From Scatosoma sp900555925 (lineage in GTDB: Bacteria > Bacillota > Clostridia > Christensenellales > Borkfalkiaceae): a stretch of 64,000 nt of DNA. Positions 26,301 through 35,100 of the stretch are shown one piece after another. A program made the position numbers and the translations under genes. The DNA is taken from contig CAUGYD010000005.1 of the NCBI GenBank assembly GCA_959603585.1, positions 155,133 to 219,132 on the forward strand, written 5' to 3'. Each line of letters opens with the position of its first letter. Position 1 is the stretch's first letter. The notes below the pieces were generated by a model. It ran no database searches. It was given only the letters and a program-made list of their open reading frames with translations, and had not been told where the DNA came from.

Positions 26301-27395
26301 GAAGTCCTTGGCGCGAGCCTTTAAGGGGATATCCGAAACCGCCGCAAAATCCACCGTGTTATTGGCGATGATCTTATGCCGGATTTCACCTTCCTCGGGA
26401 TCGTCCACCAGAACGAATACTTCGTTCACGCCCGCGTTTTGAAGCTCTCTCGCCTTTTCCTCGGAAATCTTCTCTCCCGCAGTGACGAGAATTTCGCCCG
26501 TCTCGGGATTGACGATATCGTCCGCCGCTTTACAGCCCGGAAGACGGTATGCTAAATTGAGCTTCTTATTATATTTATATCTCCCCACTTTGGCGATGTC
26601 GTAACGGCGGGGATCAAAGAACAGATTGAAAAGGTGCGTGCGCACGGAATCTTCCGTAGGCACTTCGCCCGGGCGAAGGCGGCGGTACAGCTCGATGAGG
26701 CCGTCCGCTTCCGATCTCGTCGTATCCTTTTCCAGCGTCTCCCGAATGATTTTATCGCCGGGGAACAAATCCTCTATCGCTCGGTTGGAGCCGAAGCCCA
26801 GCGCGCGCAAAAGAACCGTGATACAGAGCTTCTTCTTTCTGTCCACGCGGACATACAGGGCGTCCGCCGCGTCCTGTTCGAGTTCCAGCCATGCGCCGCG
26901 GTTGGGCATCACCGTCGTCGCGAACATCTCCTTGCCCGTCTTATCCTTCGACGACGCATTATACACGCCCGGCGAACGGACCAGCTGGGAGACGATGACG
27001 CGCTCCGCACCGTTGATGATGAACGAGCCGTTCTCCGTCATGAGCGGAAGATCGCCCATGAATACTTCCTGGTCGAGAACTTCGTTCTTCACCTTGTTCA
27101 CGAGGCGGACTTTCACCCGCAGCGGAAGCGCGTACGTCGCGTCGCGGTTGCGGCATTCCTTCTCGTCGTATTTCGGCTTGTCGCCGAAACGATGGTCGAG
27201 AAAGTAAAGCTCAAAGTGGTCGGAGTAGTCGGTAATCGGGGAGAAATCCTCGAATACCTCGCTGATGCCTTCCTGAATGAAAGAATTGTAGCTGTCCTTC
27301 TGAATCTCCACGAGGTCGGGAATGTCGATGACTTCGTTGATCGAGCCGAATTTTCTTCTCTCATTCTTGCCATACTTGTAAATAGGTAAATCCAT
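23376..27395 (-). CDS. rpoB: DNA-directed RNA polymerase subunit beta with acidic C-terminal tail
   Basis: 1339 residues versus about 1190 in B. subtilis. The rifampicin pocket is standard (SSQLSQFMDQTNPIAEL, HKRKLSALGPGG), so no resistance substitution is visible. MRRV-type catalytic segments and EMEVWALEAYGAAHIL are present. Two additions: a charged insert near 410-440 (EADEKQEEKKNREKRRDNRR), and from about 1249 a tail of some 90 residues, about half Asp/Glu, absent from model RpoB. The ATG at 27395 has AAGGAG 14 nt upstream, an unusually long gap. The leader carries a small ORF. Confidence 0.97.
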   Translation of the reverse strand: MDLPIYKYGKNERRKFGSINEVIDIPDLVEIQKDSYNSFIQEGISEVFEDFSPITDYSDHFELYFLDHRFGDKPKYDEKECRNRDATYALPLRVKVRLVNKVKNEVLDQEVFMGDLPLMTENGSFIINGAERVIVSQLVRSPGVYNASSKDKTGKEMFATTVMPNRGAWLELEQDAADALYVRVDRKKKLCITVLLRALGFGSNRAIEDLFPGDKIIRETLEKDTTRSEADGLIELYRRLRPGEVPTEDSVRTHLFNLFFDPRRYDIAKVGRYKYNKKLNLAYRLPGCKAADDIVNPETGEILVTAGEKISEEKARELQNAGVNEVFVLVDDPEEGEIRHKIIANNTVDFAAVSDIPLKARAKDFGLLPTIYYPNYRFSKLVAEDCKTMTVEEVAEKYVDEIDALYYTHEKPEEADEKQEEKKNREKRRDNRRKFVQACKTFHAVLGRENPVPTKEEKKEIRPLADKLCHKHVTVDDIVASVSTNLDLRYGIGTIDNIDHLGNRRVRSVGELLQNQLRVGIARLERLIKERMATQDPMEVTPSGLINIRPVSAVIREFFGSSQLSQFMDQTNPIAELTHKRKLSALGPGGLNRDRATFEVRDIHHTHYGRMCPIETPEGQNIGLISSLATFAKVNEYGFIMSPYRRVDKDTGIVTDHVDYLTADEEDRYIVAQANEPLDAEGRFVNERVGCRHQDLITELPREKMDYMDVSPKQLVSVATALIPFLENDDTNRALMGSNMQRQAVPLLKTESSIVATGIEAAIAKDSGVMVMAKEAGVVVGCASNMIKVREDDGKIREYPLKKFERSNQGTCLNQRPIVSTGDRVAKGEIIADGPSTNNGELALGKNILIGYMEWEGYNYEDAILLSEKLVQDDVFTSIHIEEHETEARDTKLGQEEITRDIPNVGDDALKDLDEDGIVRIGAEVQSGDILVGKVSPKGETELTPEERLLRAIFGEKSREVRDTSLRVPHGEGGVVVDVKVFTRENKDELEPGVNKLVRVYIAQKRKIQVGDKMAGRHGNKGVISRVLSQADMPFLSDGTPLQILLNPLGVPSRMNIGQVLEVHLGYVCKQLGWKIATPVFDGATEKDIEQMFRENNLLNPDGKVDGKFRVFDGRTGEPFENRVTIGVQYMIKLIHLVDDKIHARSIGPYSLVTQQPLGGKAQFGGQRFGEMEVWALEAYGAAHILQEILTVKSDDVVGRVKTYESIVKGENISEPGIPEAFKVLLKELQSLALDVKVLTETGDELIIREFDDEEEAADNAASRRDFLKDEELEDIDFSADDEDEEDEEGDVSIFEDEGDDEDDFVSDREDDDDDFSDISDEFKFDSLFDDEDDGKDDE

Positions 27396-27452
27396 CGGTT
27401 GATTCGTTGCTCCTTAACTGTTTTTTTCAGCCGATCTACCGAGTATATCTTT

Positions 27453-27575
27453 TCATCGATAAAAATCGAAATTTTGCGTCGTTCGCTTTACTTTTCGGCC
27501 GCTTTCGGATATAATATTACCGTAATGCTTTTCTGCCTCAGGGGGCAATACGCCATAGTAAGCATAATGATACAT
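27453..27575 (-). CDS. possible leaderless upstream ORF in the rpoBC leader (40 aa)
   Basis: ATG at 27575 begins 6 nt after the TATAAT of the rpoB promoter, right at the predicted transcription start. It runs 40 codons (MYHYAYYGVLPPEAEKHYG...) to TGA at 27453, 58 nt before rpoB. No Shine-Dalgarno sequence is possible. A frame this long could arise by chance; function unknown, regulatory uORF possible. Confidence 0.3.
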   Translation of the reverse strand: MYHYAYYGVLPPEAEKHYGNIISESGRKVKRTTQNFDFYR

Positions 27576-27581
27576 TATTAA

Positions 27582-27610
27582 ATTATAACGGGCAAAAGAA
27601 AAGATGTCAA
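27582..27610 (-). promoter_or_regulatory. sigma-A promoter of rpoBC
   Basis: Reverse strand TTGACA, 17-nt spacer, TATAAT, giving a leader of about 180 nt before rpoB. Confidence 0.85.
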
Positions 27611-27680
27611 GCGATTTTTGCCCTACCTCTTCAACTAATTTTTTTTATTTTTCAAAAGGGACAAAACAGGTCAAATTTCT

Positions 27681-27926
27681 ATGAGAATCGACAAATTTCT
27701 GAAAGTTTCCAGAATCCTCAAACGCCGCACCGTCGCTCAGGAAGCCTGCGGCGCGGATAAGGTACTCCTCAACGGCAAACCCGCAAAGCCCTCCGCTTCC
27801 GTAAAGCCCGGCGACACGGTCGAAATCCTCTACGCTTCGGGAACCCTCAAATTCCGCGTTCTCGACGTTAAGGAGGTCGTAAAAAAGGAAGAGGCCGCTT
27901 CCCTCTACGAGGTAATCCCCCAATGA
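27681..27926 (+). CDS. rqcP: S4-domain RNA-binding protein, RqcP/YabO-like
   Basis: 81 residues, nearly all an S4 domain: MRIDKFLKVSRILKRRTVAQEAC, VLLNGKPAKPSASVKPGDTVEI, then a basic/acidic end. In B. subtilis RqcP works with RqcH to add alanine tails on stalled 50S subunits. Short length and lack of other domains separate it from RluD or TyrS S4 domains. It overlaps ispDF by 4 nt (ATGA), indicating coupled translation. Upstream RBS is weak (CAGGTC). Confidence 0.85.
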   Translation: MRIDKFLKVSRILKRRTVAQEACGADKVLLNGKPAKPSASVKPGDTVEILYASGTLKFRVLDVKEVVKKEEAASLYEVIPQ

Positions 27927-29179
27927 ACGCCCTCTCCTCTCCTTCCGTGACCGCCGTCATCTGCGCCGCGGGAAAAGGCGAACGCGCCAAAATGAACGGG
28001 AATAAATTATTCGCGCCGCTTTACGGGGGAGTATCCGCAGCGGACAAAACGGGTACGTTTGCGGAAACGGCGGGACGGACGGCGCGAACGCATGAGCGGG
28101 CAATACGAACGGACGGAAAAGACGGCCCGGCGGGCGAGGTTCTGAAAGGGTGCGTACTCGAAAAGACGATTTCCGCATTTGACATTCCCGCCGTGACGGA
28201 AATCCTCGTGACCGCTTCGGAGACGGATTTCGAGGAAATCTCCGCGCTCTGCGCCCGCTTTCCGCGCACGAGAGTCGTGCTCGGGGGAAAAACGCGGTCG
28301 GATTCCGTCCGCAGCGCCCTGAAAGCCGCGACGGGAAAAATTGTGCTCGTACACGACGGCGCGCGCCCCTTTGTTTCCGAGAAAATCATTTCGGGGTGCA
28401 TTTCCAGCGTATCCCGATTCGGCAGCGGTATCTGCGCGGTTCCCGCGGTCGATACCGTCGCGGTTTCGGAAAACGGATATATCGGCGCCGTGCCGCCTCG
28501 GGACAAAGTATTCGCTTTACAGACTCCGCAGGGGTTCTATACCGAAGAACTGCGGCGCGCTTATACGGCAGCGGAAAAAGAAGGCGGGACATATACCGAC
28601 GATTCCTCCGTATACGCCGCCTTTATCGGCGCGCCCCGCTTATGCGCGGGCGCGCGGGAAAATAAAAAGCTCACCTTCCCCGAAGATTTCGCCGACAACT
28701 GCGCGCGGGCGGGGTTCGGCGTGGATACTCACGCTTTCGGAAAAAAACAGGATTTCATTCTCCTCGCGGGAGTGAAAATCCCCTCCGAAAGCGGGCTCGT
28801 CGCGCACAGCGACGGAGACGTACTCGCGCACGCCGTCATGGACGCATTGCTTTCCGCCGCGGGGCTGAAAGACATCGGACACTATTTCCCCGACAAGGAC
28901 GAAAAATGGCGAAACGCCGATTCCATGCAGATGCTTCGGGAAGTCATGTCTTTGATTGCAAGGGAAGGATTCGCACCCAAAAACCTTTCCGTCGCCGTTC
29001 AGGCGGAAAAACCCCGCCTCGCAAAATTCATCGACCAAATCAGGTCCTCGCTCGCGCAGGCGCTCGAACTCGATTGCTCCGCCGTCGGCGTTTCCGCCGG
29101 CACCAACGAGGGATTGGGTTACGTCGGGGAAGGCAAGGGAATTACCGTAAACGCCTATGTGCTTTTAAGGACAATCTGA
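27923..29179 (+). CDS. ispDF: bifunctional MEP cytidylyltransferase / MEcPP synthase with insert
   Basis: Two steps of the non-mevalonate isoprenoid pathway in one chain of 418 residues. IspD part: VTAVICAAGKGERAKMNGNKLF (CTP loop), VLVHDGARPFVS, AVDTVAVSENGYI. IspF part from about 255: FGVDTHAFG (metal DxH), AHSDGDVLAHAVMDALLSA, DIGHYFPDKDEKW, and GVSAGTNEGLGYVGEGKGI. Odd point: about 40 residues (37-76, rich in Thr, Arg, Gly) separate KLFAPLYGG from VLEKTI, which are adjacent in normal IspD; this should be a loop insertion. Confidence 0.93.
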   Translation: MNALSSPSVTAVICAAGKGERAKMNGNKLFAPLYGGVSAADKTGTFAETAGRTARTHERAIRTDGKDGPAGEVLKGCVLEKTISAFDIPAVTEILVTASETDFEEISALCARFPRTRVVLGGKTRSDSVRSALKAATGKIVLVHDGARPFVSEKIISGCISSVSRFGSGICAVPAVDTVAVSENGYIGAVPPRDKVFALQTPQGFYTEELRRAYTAAEKEGGTYTDDSSVYAAFIGAPRLCAGARENKKLTFPEDFADNCARAGFGVDTHAFGKKQDFILLAGVKIPSESGLVAHSDGDVLAHAVMDALLSAAGLKDIGHYFPDKDEKWRNADSMQMLREVMSLIAREGFAPKNLSVAVQAEKPRLAKFIDQIRSSLAQALELDCSAVGVSAGTNEGLGYVGEGKGITVNAYVLLRTI

Positions 29180-29282
29180 CGAACGCGCGCCTTCCGCGAT
29201 GACCTAACGGGTGTGCGCATTCTGCGACAATCTCATGAGTGTGCACTTTCCGCGATGACCTGACGGGACATGCGTAGTTCAA
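29169..29282. repeat. 28-bp tandem repeat downstream of ispDF, four copies
   Basis: Four units of 28 bp beginning GA(C/T)(A/G)A(C/T)CT and ending in CCGC or CTGC, the first covering the ispDF stop codon. Decayed pieces (AATCTGACG, AATCCGACGGGTGCGCAC) reappear near 29331 and 29441. No ORF with start signals; the radA promoter follows. Confidence 0.8.
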
Positions 29283-29404
29283 AAAATCTCGACGATATTC
29301 GGCAGTTGTAGTATGTATATATTTTAGGCGCAATCTGACGATATTTCAGAGAAATCCGAGGCGTCCGTATCCGATTTCAGAAACCTTCCGACTGCGATTA
29401 TATC

Positions 29405-29433
29405 TTGAACGGCACTAAAAGGCCGCATATACT
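29405..29433 (+). promoter_or_regulatory. sigma-A promoter of radA
   Basis: TTGAAC, 17-nt spacer, TATACT, 57 nt before the radA ATG. Confidence 0.6.
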
Positions 29434-29490
29434 TAATTTCAATCCGACGGGTGCGCACATGCGCAGCCGCCGTTAAGGAGAAAATATTTT

Positions 29491-30897
29491 ATGGCTACAT
29501 CCAAAGCGCCGACTTCGCAGTTCGTCTGCGTCGAATGCGGATACACCGCTCCCAAATGGCTGGGAAAGTGCCCCGGCTGCGGCAACTTCAACACCATGCA
29601 GGAGGAACTGATCAAACCCGCGGAAAGTGCGAAAAAGTCCTCCCGTCCCGCGCTCTCCGATATGGGCGGCGGAACGAGAGCCCTCCCCCTCTCCAAAGTC
29701 GGTTACGAAAAATTCAAGCGAGTCTCCTCGGGGATCGGAGAATTTGACACCGTACTCGGCGGAGGAATCGTGCGGGGTTCCCTCGTGCTCCTCGGCGGCG
29801 ACCCCGGAATCGGAAAAAGCACCCTCCTGACACAGGTCTCCGCATACCTCGCCGAAGAAAGGCGCGTCTTATATGTCTCCGCAGAAGAGAGCTGCTCGCA
29901 GGTGAAAATGCGCTGCGAAAGGCTGGGAATCGATTCCGATAACCTTCTGCTCCTCAACGAAACCTGCCTCGAAGACATAGAAAACAACCTCTCGGACGCG
30001 GAATTCGTCGTCATCGACTCCATTCAGGCCGTCTATACCGAAGCGCTCTCCTCCGCCGCAGGCAGCGTCGGACAGGTCAGAGAGTGCGCCGCAAGGCTCA
30101 TGCGAATCGCAAAATCCCGCGGAATCACCTTCTTCATCATCGGCCACGTCACCAAGGAGGGCTCCCTCGCGGGACCAAAAGTCCTCGAACATATCATGGA
30201 CACCGTCCTCTATTTCGAGGGACAGCAGGAAGAAAATTTCAAGCTCCTCCGCGCCGTCAAAAACAGGTTCGGCTCCGTACAGGAAGTGGGCGTATTCGAA
30301 ATGACCGAAGTGGGCATCAAAAGCCTCTCCGATTACTCCGAGCTGTTTCTCTCCGAAAGCCGCGGCGTCGCCGCAGGCTCCTGCGTCACCCCTTCGGAAA
30401 GCGGCAACCGCTGCATGAACGTCGAAATTCAGACGCTCATTGCAAAAACTTCCTACGGCCTCCCGCGGAGAATGACGCTCGGTATTGACTACAATAAACT
30501 GGTTGTGCTGATTGCCGTGCTCGAAAAACGCTGCGGGATTCCCTTCTATACCTCCGACGTCTATATCAACGCCATGGGCGGCATCAAACTCGCCGAACCT
30601 TCCGTCGATCTCGCCGTCTGCGCCGCCCTCGCCAGCGCCGCCGCCGACATTCCCATCGACAAATATACCGCCGTATTCGGCGAAGTCGGGCTTACGGGGG
30701 AAATCCGCGCCGTCACCTACGCCGAAAAACGCGTGAACGAGTGCATTAAAACGGGCTTCAAAACCGTCGTCCTCCCCGCGAAAAACATGAAAGCCTGCGA
30801 AAAATTCAAGGGCAAAATCAAGCTCGTGCCCGTCTCCTATGTCAATCAGATGATAAAGAAGCTCAATCTGCGCTCCCCGTTCAACCCGCAGGCGTAA
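29491..30897 (+). CDS. radA: DNA repair protein RadA (Sms)
   Basis: Hexameric ATPase that promotes branch migration in recombination. 468 residues: N-terminal zinc finger CVECGYTAPKWLGKCPGCG, Walker A GGDPGIGKSTLL near 115, Walker B FVVIDSIQ, the RadA-specific KNRFGSVQEVGVFEM near 250, and a C-terminal Lon-protease-like domain (GGIKLAEPSVDLAVCAALAS). SD AAGGAG lies 10 nt before the ATG. All signature parts are intact. Confidence 0.96.
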   Translation: MATSKAPTSQFVCVECGYTAPKWLGKCPGCGNFNTMQEELIKPAESAKKSSRPALSDMGGGTRALPLSKVGYEKFKRVSSGIGEFDTVLGGGIVRGSLVLLGGDPGIGKSTLLTQVSAYLAEERRVLYVSAEESCSQVKMRCERLGIDSDNLLLLNETCLEDIENNLSDAEFVVIDSIQAVYTEALSSAAGSVGQVRECAARLMRIAKSRGITFFIIGHVTKEGSLAGPKVLEHIMDTVLYFEGQQEENFKLLRAVKNRFGSVQEVGVFEMTEVGIKSLSDYSELFLSESRGVAAGSCVTPSESGNRCMNVEIQTLIAKTSYGLPRRMTLGIDYNKLVVLIAVLEKRCGIPFYTSDVYINAMGGIKLAEPSVDLAVCAALASAAADIPIDKYTAVFGEVGLTGEIRAVTYAEKRVNECIKTGFKTVVLPAKNMKACEKFKGKIKLVPVSYVNQMIKKLNLRSPFNPQA

Positions 30898-31154
30898 GAA
30901 TTGATAATTTATACTGTCAAAAAATGTTGAACTGTGGCTTCCTTACAAGCACCGCCCTTTCAAGAAAATTAGAGCGCTAAAAATAGTAATATTTAATATT
31001 TGAGCGCCCAAAATATGCCCGACATTTCCATAGAAAAGTAAAACAATATGGAAAAATATAATCATATAGTTAGGAAAATGATAGAGAAATTCGTATCCGG
31101 GTGCTACAATCTAAGAAAACAAATTAAGAATTTTGAATTTGTGAGGAAGTAAGC

Positions 31155-31904
31155 ATGGAAATGATTAAAAATTATTACGGCAGTCTATGCACAGAAATGT
31201 ATGAGATTTTACACAAAGAAGCTCCCCAAGAGGAGTTATCGTTTTATCTCTCCTTCGCTGAAAAAGGAATGAAAATTTTAGAGCCTTTATGTGGCAGCGG
31301 TAGATTTTTAATTCCTTTTTTGGAAAGAGGATTTGATATTAGCGGGATAGATTTGTCCGCAGAAATGCTTGCGAAGCTGAACGAAAAAGCACCTAATGCA
31401 AAAGTATTTCAAAAAGATATATTGGAATACGATTCAACAGAAAAATACGATTATATTTTTATCTCTTCCGGTTCCGTATCGTTATTTACGGATATGGATT
31501 TATGCAAAAAAATTTTACATAAAATGAAAGACCTGTTGAAAAAAGACGGCAGGTTTATTTTTGCCGTTGATACAATAGCCGATAAATGTCCCAATAATTC
31601 AGATTATAAAACTTCAATATCTGTAAAGACCAAAGAAGGCTATGAATTAATTCTTAAAGGGAAAAATTATTACGATGAAAAAACACATACGCAGTATTCC
31701 CCGAGTATTTATGAGCTGTACGATGGGGCTAAATTGTTACAGCAGGAAAAAATGGATTTTCAAACACATCTTTATGAGCTGGGAGAAATAGAGCCCTATT
31801 TACGTGAAATAGGATTTACCAAATTAAATGTATATTCCTCCTATGATAAAAAAATTGCTGAAAATAACCTGACAGAAATGTTTTTGTATGAATGTTCTTT
31901 TTGA
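31155..31904 (+). CDS. class I SAM-dependent methyltransferase, AT-rich
   Basis: 249 residues. SAM-binding motif I is ILEPLCGSGRFLIPFLERG near 37-55, motif II GIDLSAEMLAKLNEKAPN, then the ISSGSVSLFTD and LLKKDGRFIFAVDTIA segments of the Methyltransf_25/11 type. Substrate unknown. Codons are strongly A/T-ending (AAA, GAT, ATA, TTA), unlike the GC-rich neighbours, so horizontal acquisition is likely. SD GAGGAAG lies 5 nt before the ATG; an extended -10 (TGCTACAAT, 31102-31110) could serve as promoter. It stands between radA and a bidirectional terminator. Confidence 0.8.
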   Translation: MEMIKNYYGSLCTEMYEILHKEAPQEELSFYLSFAEKGMKILEPLCGSGRFLIPFLERGFDISGIDLSAEMLAKLNEKAPNAKVFQKDILEYDSTEKYDYIFISSGSVSLFTDMDLCKKILHKMKDLLKKDGRFIFAVDTIADKCPNNSDYKTSISVKTKEGYELILKGKNYYDEKTHTQYSPSIYELYDGAKLLQQEKMDFQTHLYELGEIEPYLREIGFTKLNVYSSYDKKIAENNLTEMFLYECSF

Positions 31905-31987
31905 AAAATGAAACATTTACAAGAGTTTATCAGACGATTTCCCCCTATATCCTCAATAAAAAATTATTCTATCCTTTCGAGGAATAT

Positions 31988-32023
31988 ATAATCCCCCGAC
32001 GGCATTGAGCCGCGGGGGATTAT
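31988..32023. terminator. bidirectional terminator
   Basis: 15-bp stem from ATAATCCCCCG to CGGGGGATTAT with one bulge and loop ATTGA, between the + strand methyltransferase and the - strand phosphoesterase. The rest of the 31905-32156 gap shows nothing else. Confidence 0.8.
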
Positions 32024-32156
32024 CATTATTTATCTATTTTCAGAAATACCTGACTTCCGTGAAAACACCGCATTTTTTCGGAAAAACGACCTTAAAAACA
32101 CGCAATTCAAATGAGGGAAGAAAGCTCTCTTTATCGGGACGTATTACCCTTATAGA

Positions 32157-35100
32157 TTATTTCGCTTTTTTGCGGGCAATTACCGTCACCGCCGCCGCGA
32201 GAAGCAACATTCCCGCAAGCAATACTGTTCCGTCCGACAGGCTGCTGCCGCAGCCTTCCCCTTCCGAACCCGTCTCGGAGCTGTTTTCGGAACTATTGAC
32301 GGAACTGTCCTCGGCACCGTCGTCGGGCGTCGAAGGTTCAGGATCGGGCTCCGTCGCCTCCTCCACTTGGATTTTTACCGTTGCCGTCTTACCTTCATAC
32401 GTCACGGTAACCGTCTTTTCGCCTGCGCTCGACGTATCGAAACCGCTCAGCATTTCCGCCGTCAGATCTACCGACTCCGTCGTTCCGTCGCTATACACTA
32501 CCAGCACTTTTCCGCCGGAAAATTCGTCGCCTACCGTATAGTCGAGATCGAAATCCGTCACCGCGACGGAAGTAATCGTCTTTTCGGGTTCGGGCGATTT
32601 TTCGGAAATATTCACGTAAATCGTGTCGTAGGCGCCGCCGTAGGTAATTTTCACGTACACTCTGTCTTTCGCAACCGAGGAATCGAAGCCCGAAATCATG
32701 TCTTCCGTGATTTCCACATCCTCTTCTACGCTGCCGTCGCTGTTGATGACCGTCAACGTTCCGCCCGAAAATGCTTCTCCGACCTCGTATTCTGTCCTGA
32801 CATCCTTATTGATAATCACTTTGGAAACTTCGTTGACGACCTTGACGGTGACCTGTTTGCTCAATCCGCCGTAGGAAACGGTCGTTTTGAGATAGGAGGT
32901 CTTTTTCTCCGTCGTGAAGCCCTCCACCATGTCTTCCGTAATCGCAACCTTCTTACTCGTTCCGTCGCTGTATACCGCGAGAAGAATTCCTTCCTCAAAC
33001 GCTTCCCCGACCGTGTACTGCGTGCGATAGCTGAGAATTTCGATACGGTTGAACTGCGCCTCCGTTACCGGACTGACCTTCACGGTCTCCGCAATACTTT
33101 TGCCTTTATAGTTGATGGTCACGCTCTTTTCCCCTTCCGAAGAAGTATCGAAGCCCTTTACCATCGTATCCGCGATATTCACCGTTTCCGTCGTTCCGTC
33201 CGTGTAAACCACGAGCAATTTCCCGTTTTCAAACTCGTCGCCGACCTCGTATTCCGTCCTGAAATCGAGAAGGTGTATCTCGCTGACGGTCTTGCCCGTC
33301 TCCGTTATCGTGATGGTCGTGTCGTTATCCTCCGTATAGCTGACGTCGTGCGTCATACTGGAAACGACTTTGCCGAGAAGCTCGCTGATTGTCCCTTTCA
33401 CGGAATCGTCGATGAGCCCTTCGCTTCCCGCTTCTTCCTCCGTTTCCGCTTTGCCCAGAAGCAGCTCTTTTATCATATCGTCCACGCCTGCCAGGCTGAG
33501 CGCCGTACACGTGAGAAGGTCTTCCACCGTCGTTTCTTCCTTAAACGTGAGGCGGGTAGTGTTTTCGTCGATTTCCGTCTTATCCATGTCCGACGTTCCG
33601 CCGATTCCCAATCCGCCGTAAACGGTACCCAGTAGGCTCTTTCCCGAAGGGCTGCCCGCGGGAGGATTGTCAAAGAGCGGGATCCGACCCGTCAATCCCT
33701 TCGGAGTATAGACTTCGTTGCCCTCCGCATCCTTCGTGATATCCACATATTCCGTACCGAGGAAGCCCGAAAGCGAAATTTCATCCGCGAAGGAAAGAAC
33801 GAGCTTCCAAAGTTCGTTGAAAAGTGTATCGAGAAGGGAGGCGACCAGCGTTCCGTTTTCGATATTCTTTTCCACCTCCGCGATATAGGCGGGAATTTGC
33901 TCTTCGTCGCAATCCGCGCCCGAAAGGTGGGTCTGGTACACGTCGTTGACCAGCTGCACGAGCGTCTTGTCTTCCGCTTCGCCCTCGGGAGCGTCATATA
34001 CCTTCATATTGAGCACGTTGCGGATAAGAGCATCTGCTGCCGCTCTGACCTTTGCGTTATCCTTCAATACTTTATCCGCTTCGTCCAGAAGATATTCCAA
34101 CGACTGGCCGAGTGCCGCCGCATTGATACCCAAATCGCCCGAAATAATCAAAACTTCGACGGAAACGATAATGTTATTCGTGGCCGCGTCATAATAGACC
34201 GTTCCGCCCGGCTCCTGTGGCAGAAGCCCCATGAGCATGGTGACCACCGACTGCACGTTAGAAACGGGAATCCCCAGCAATTCTCCGATAAGATTCAGAA
34301 GATTGGCTTTCAATCCGTCGCCCGCGGTAATCGTCTGCGCGAGGTCTCCGACCAACCCCGTTCCGAGATTCGCGATAACGTCTTCCGAAAGGCCGAACTG
34401 CGGCTGTTTCGCATATTCCGTGAGATTCTCTATCGTCGCCTGCTGCTTATCCGCCGTCGTATATGTAACGTTATCGAGATTCGTCCTTGTACTGATATTC
34501 GCGGAAACCGTCTTTTCTCCGCCCTCCGATTCGGACGTGAAAGAGACAAAACGCATGGGACAAGGATACGTTACCGCAGAGCCCGTTTCAATGTCGTAAA
34601 GCACGTTGCCGTTCTCGCTCGTCGCGACGGTGATGTCGTTGGCGTGCATGTGCCCCGTAAACACGAACTGCATTCCCGCGTCGGCAAATGCGGACGCTAC
34701 GTTTTTATAGTCGTTGACTACATACTCGCCGAGGATTTCTTCCTCCATGGAAAAATGCTCCGCAAGGCCGTGGTGCATCATTCCGATGACCGTGTTTCCC
34801 TTTTCTCTCGCGGCTTCCGCCTGCTCTACCACCCAATTTTCCAGCTCCTCGCTGATTTGTCCGCTCGTCTGATGCTCCGCCGTGCCTTCGTCCGTATTGT
34901 CCGCGCTGTAACGTCCGCTGTCCACCACGATGATCGTATATCCTTCCGCGGGCTCCGCTACATACGACAACATTCCCGCTTTATCGCCAGTTTCCGACTC
35001 CGTATACGTCGAAGGCCTGAACTGTGCGACTACTCCGTTCGCCTCGTTATAGACCGTGTCTTCATACGTTTCCAGAAACAGCTCCGGCGTGGTACGCGTC

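Noticed and set aside
23706..26324. 872-codon + strand frame opposite rpoB
   Set aside because: Antisense shadow of rpoB, His/Arg-rich with no recognisable domain.
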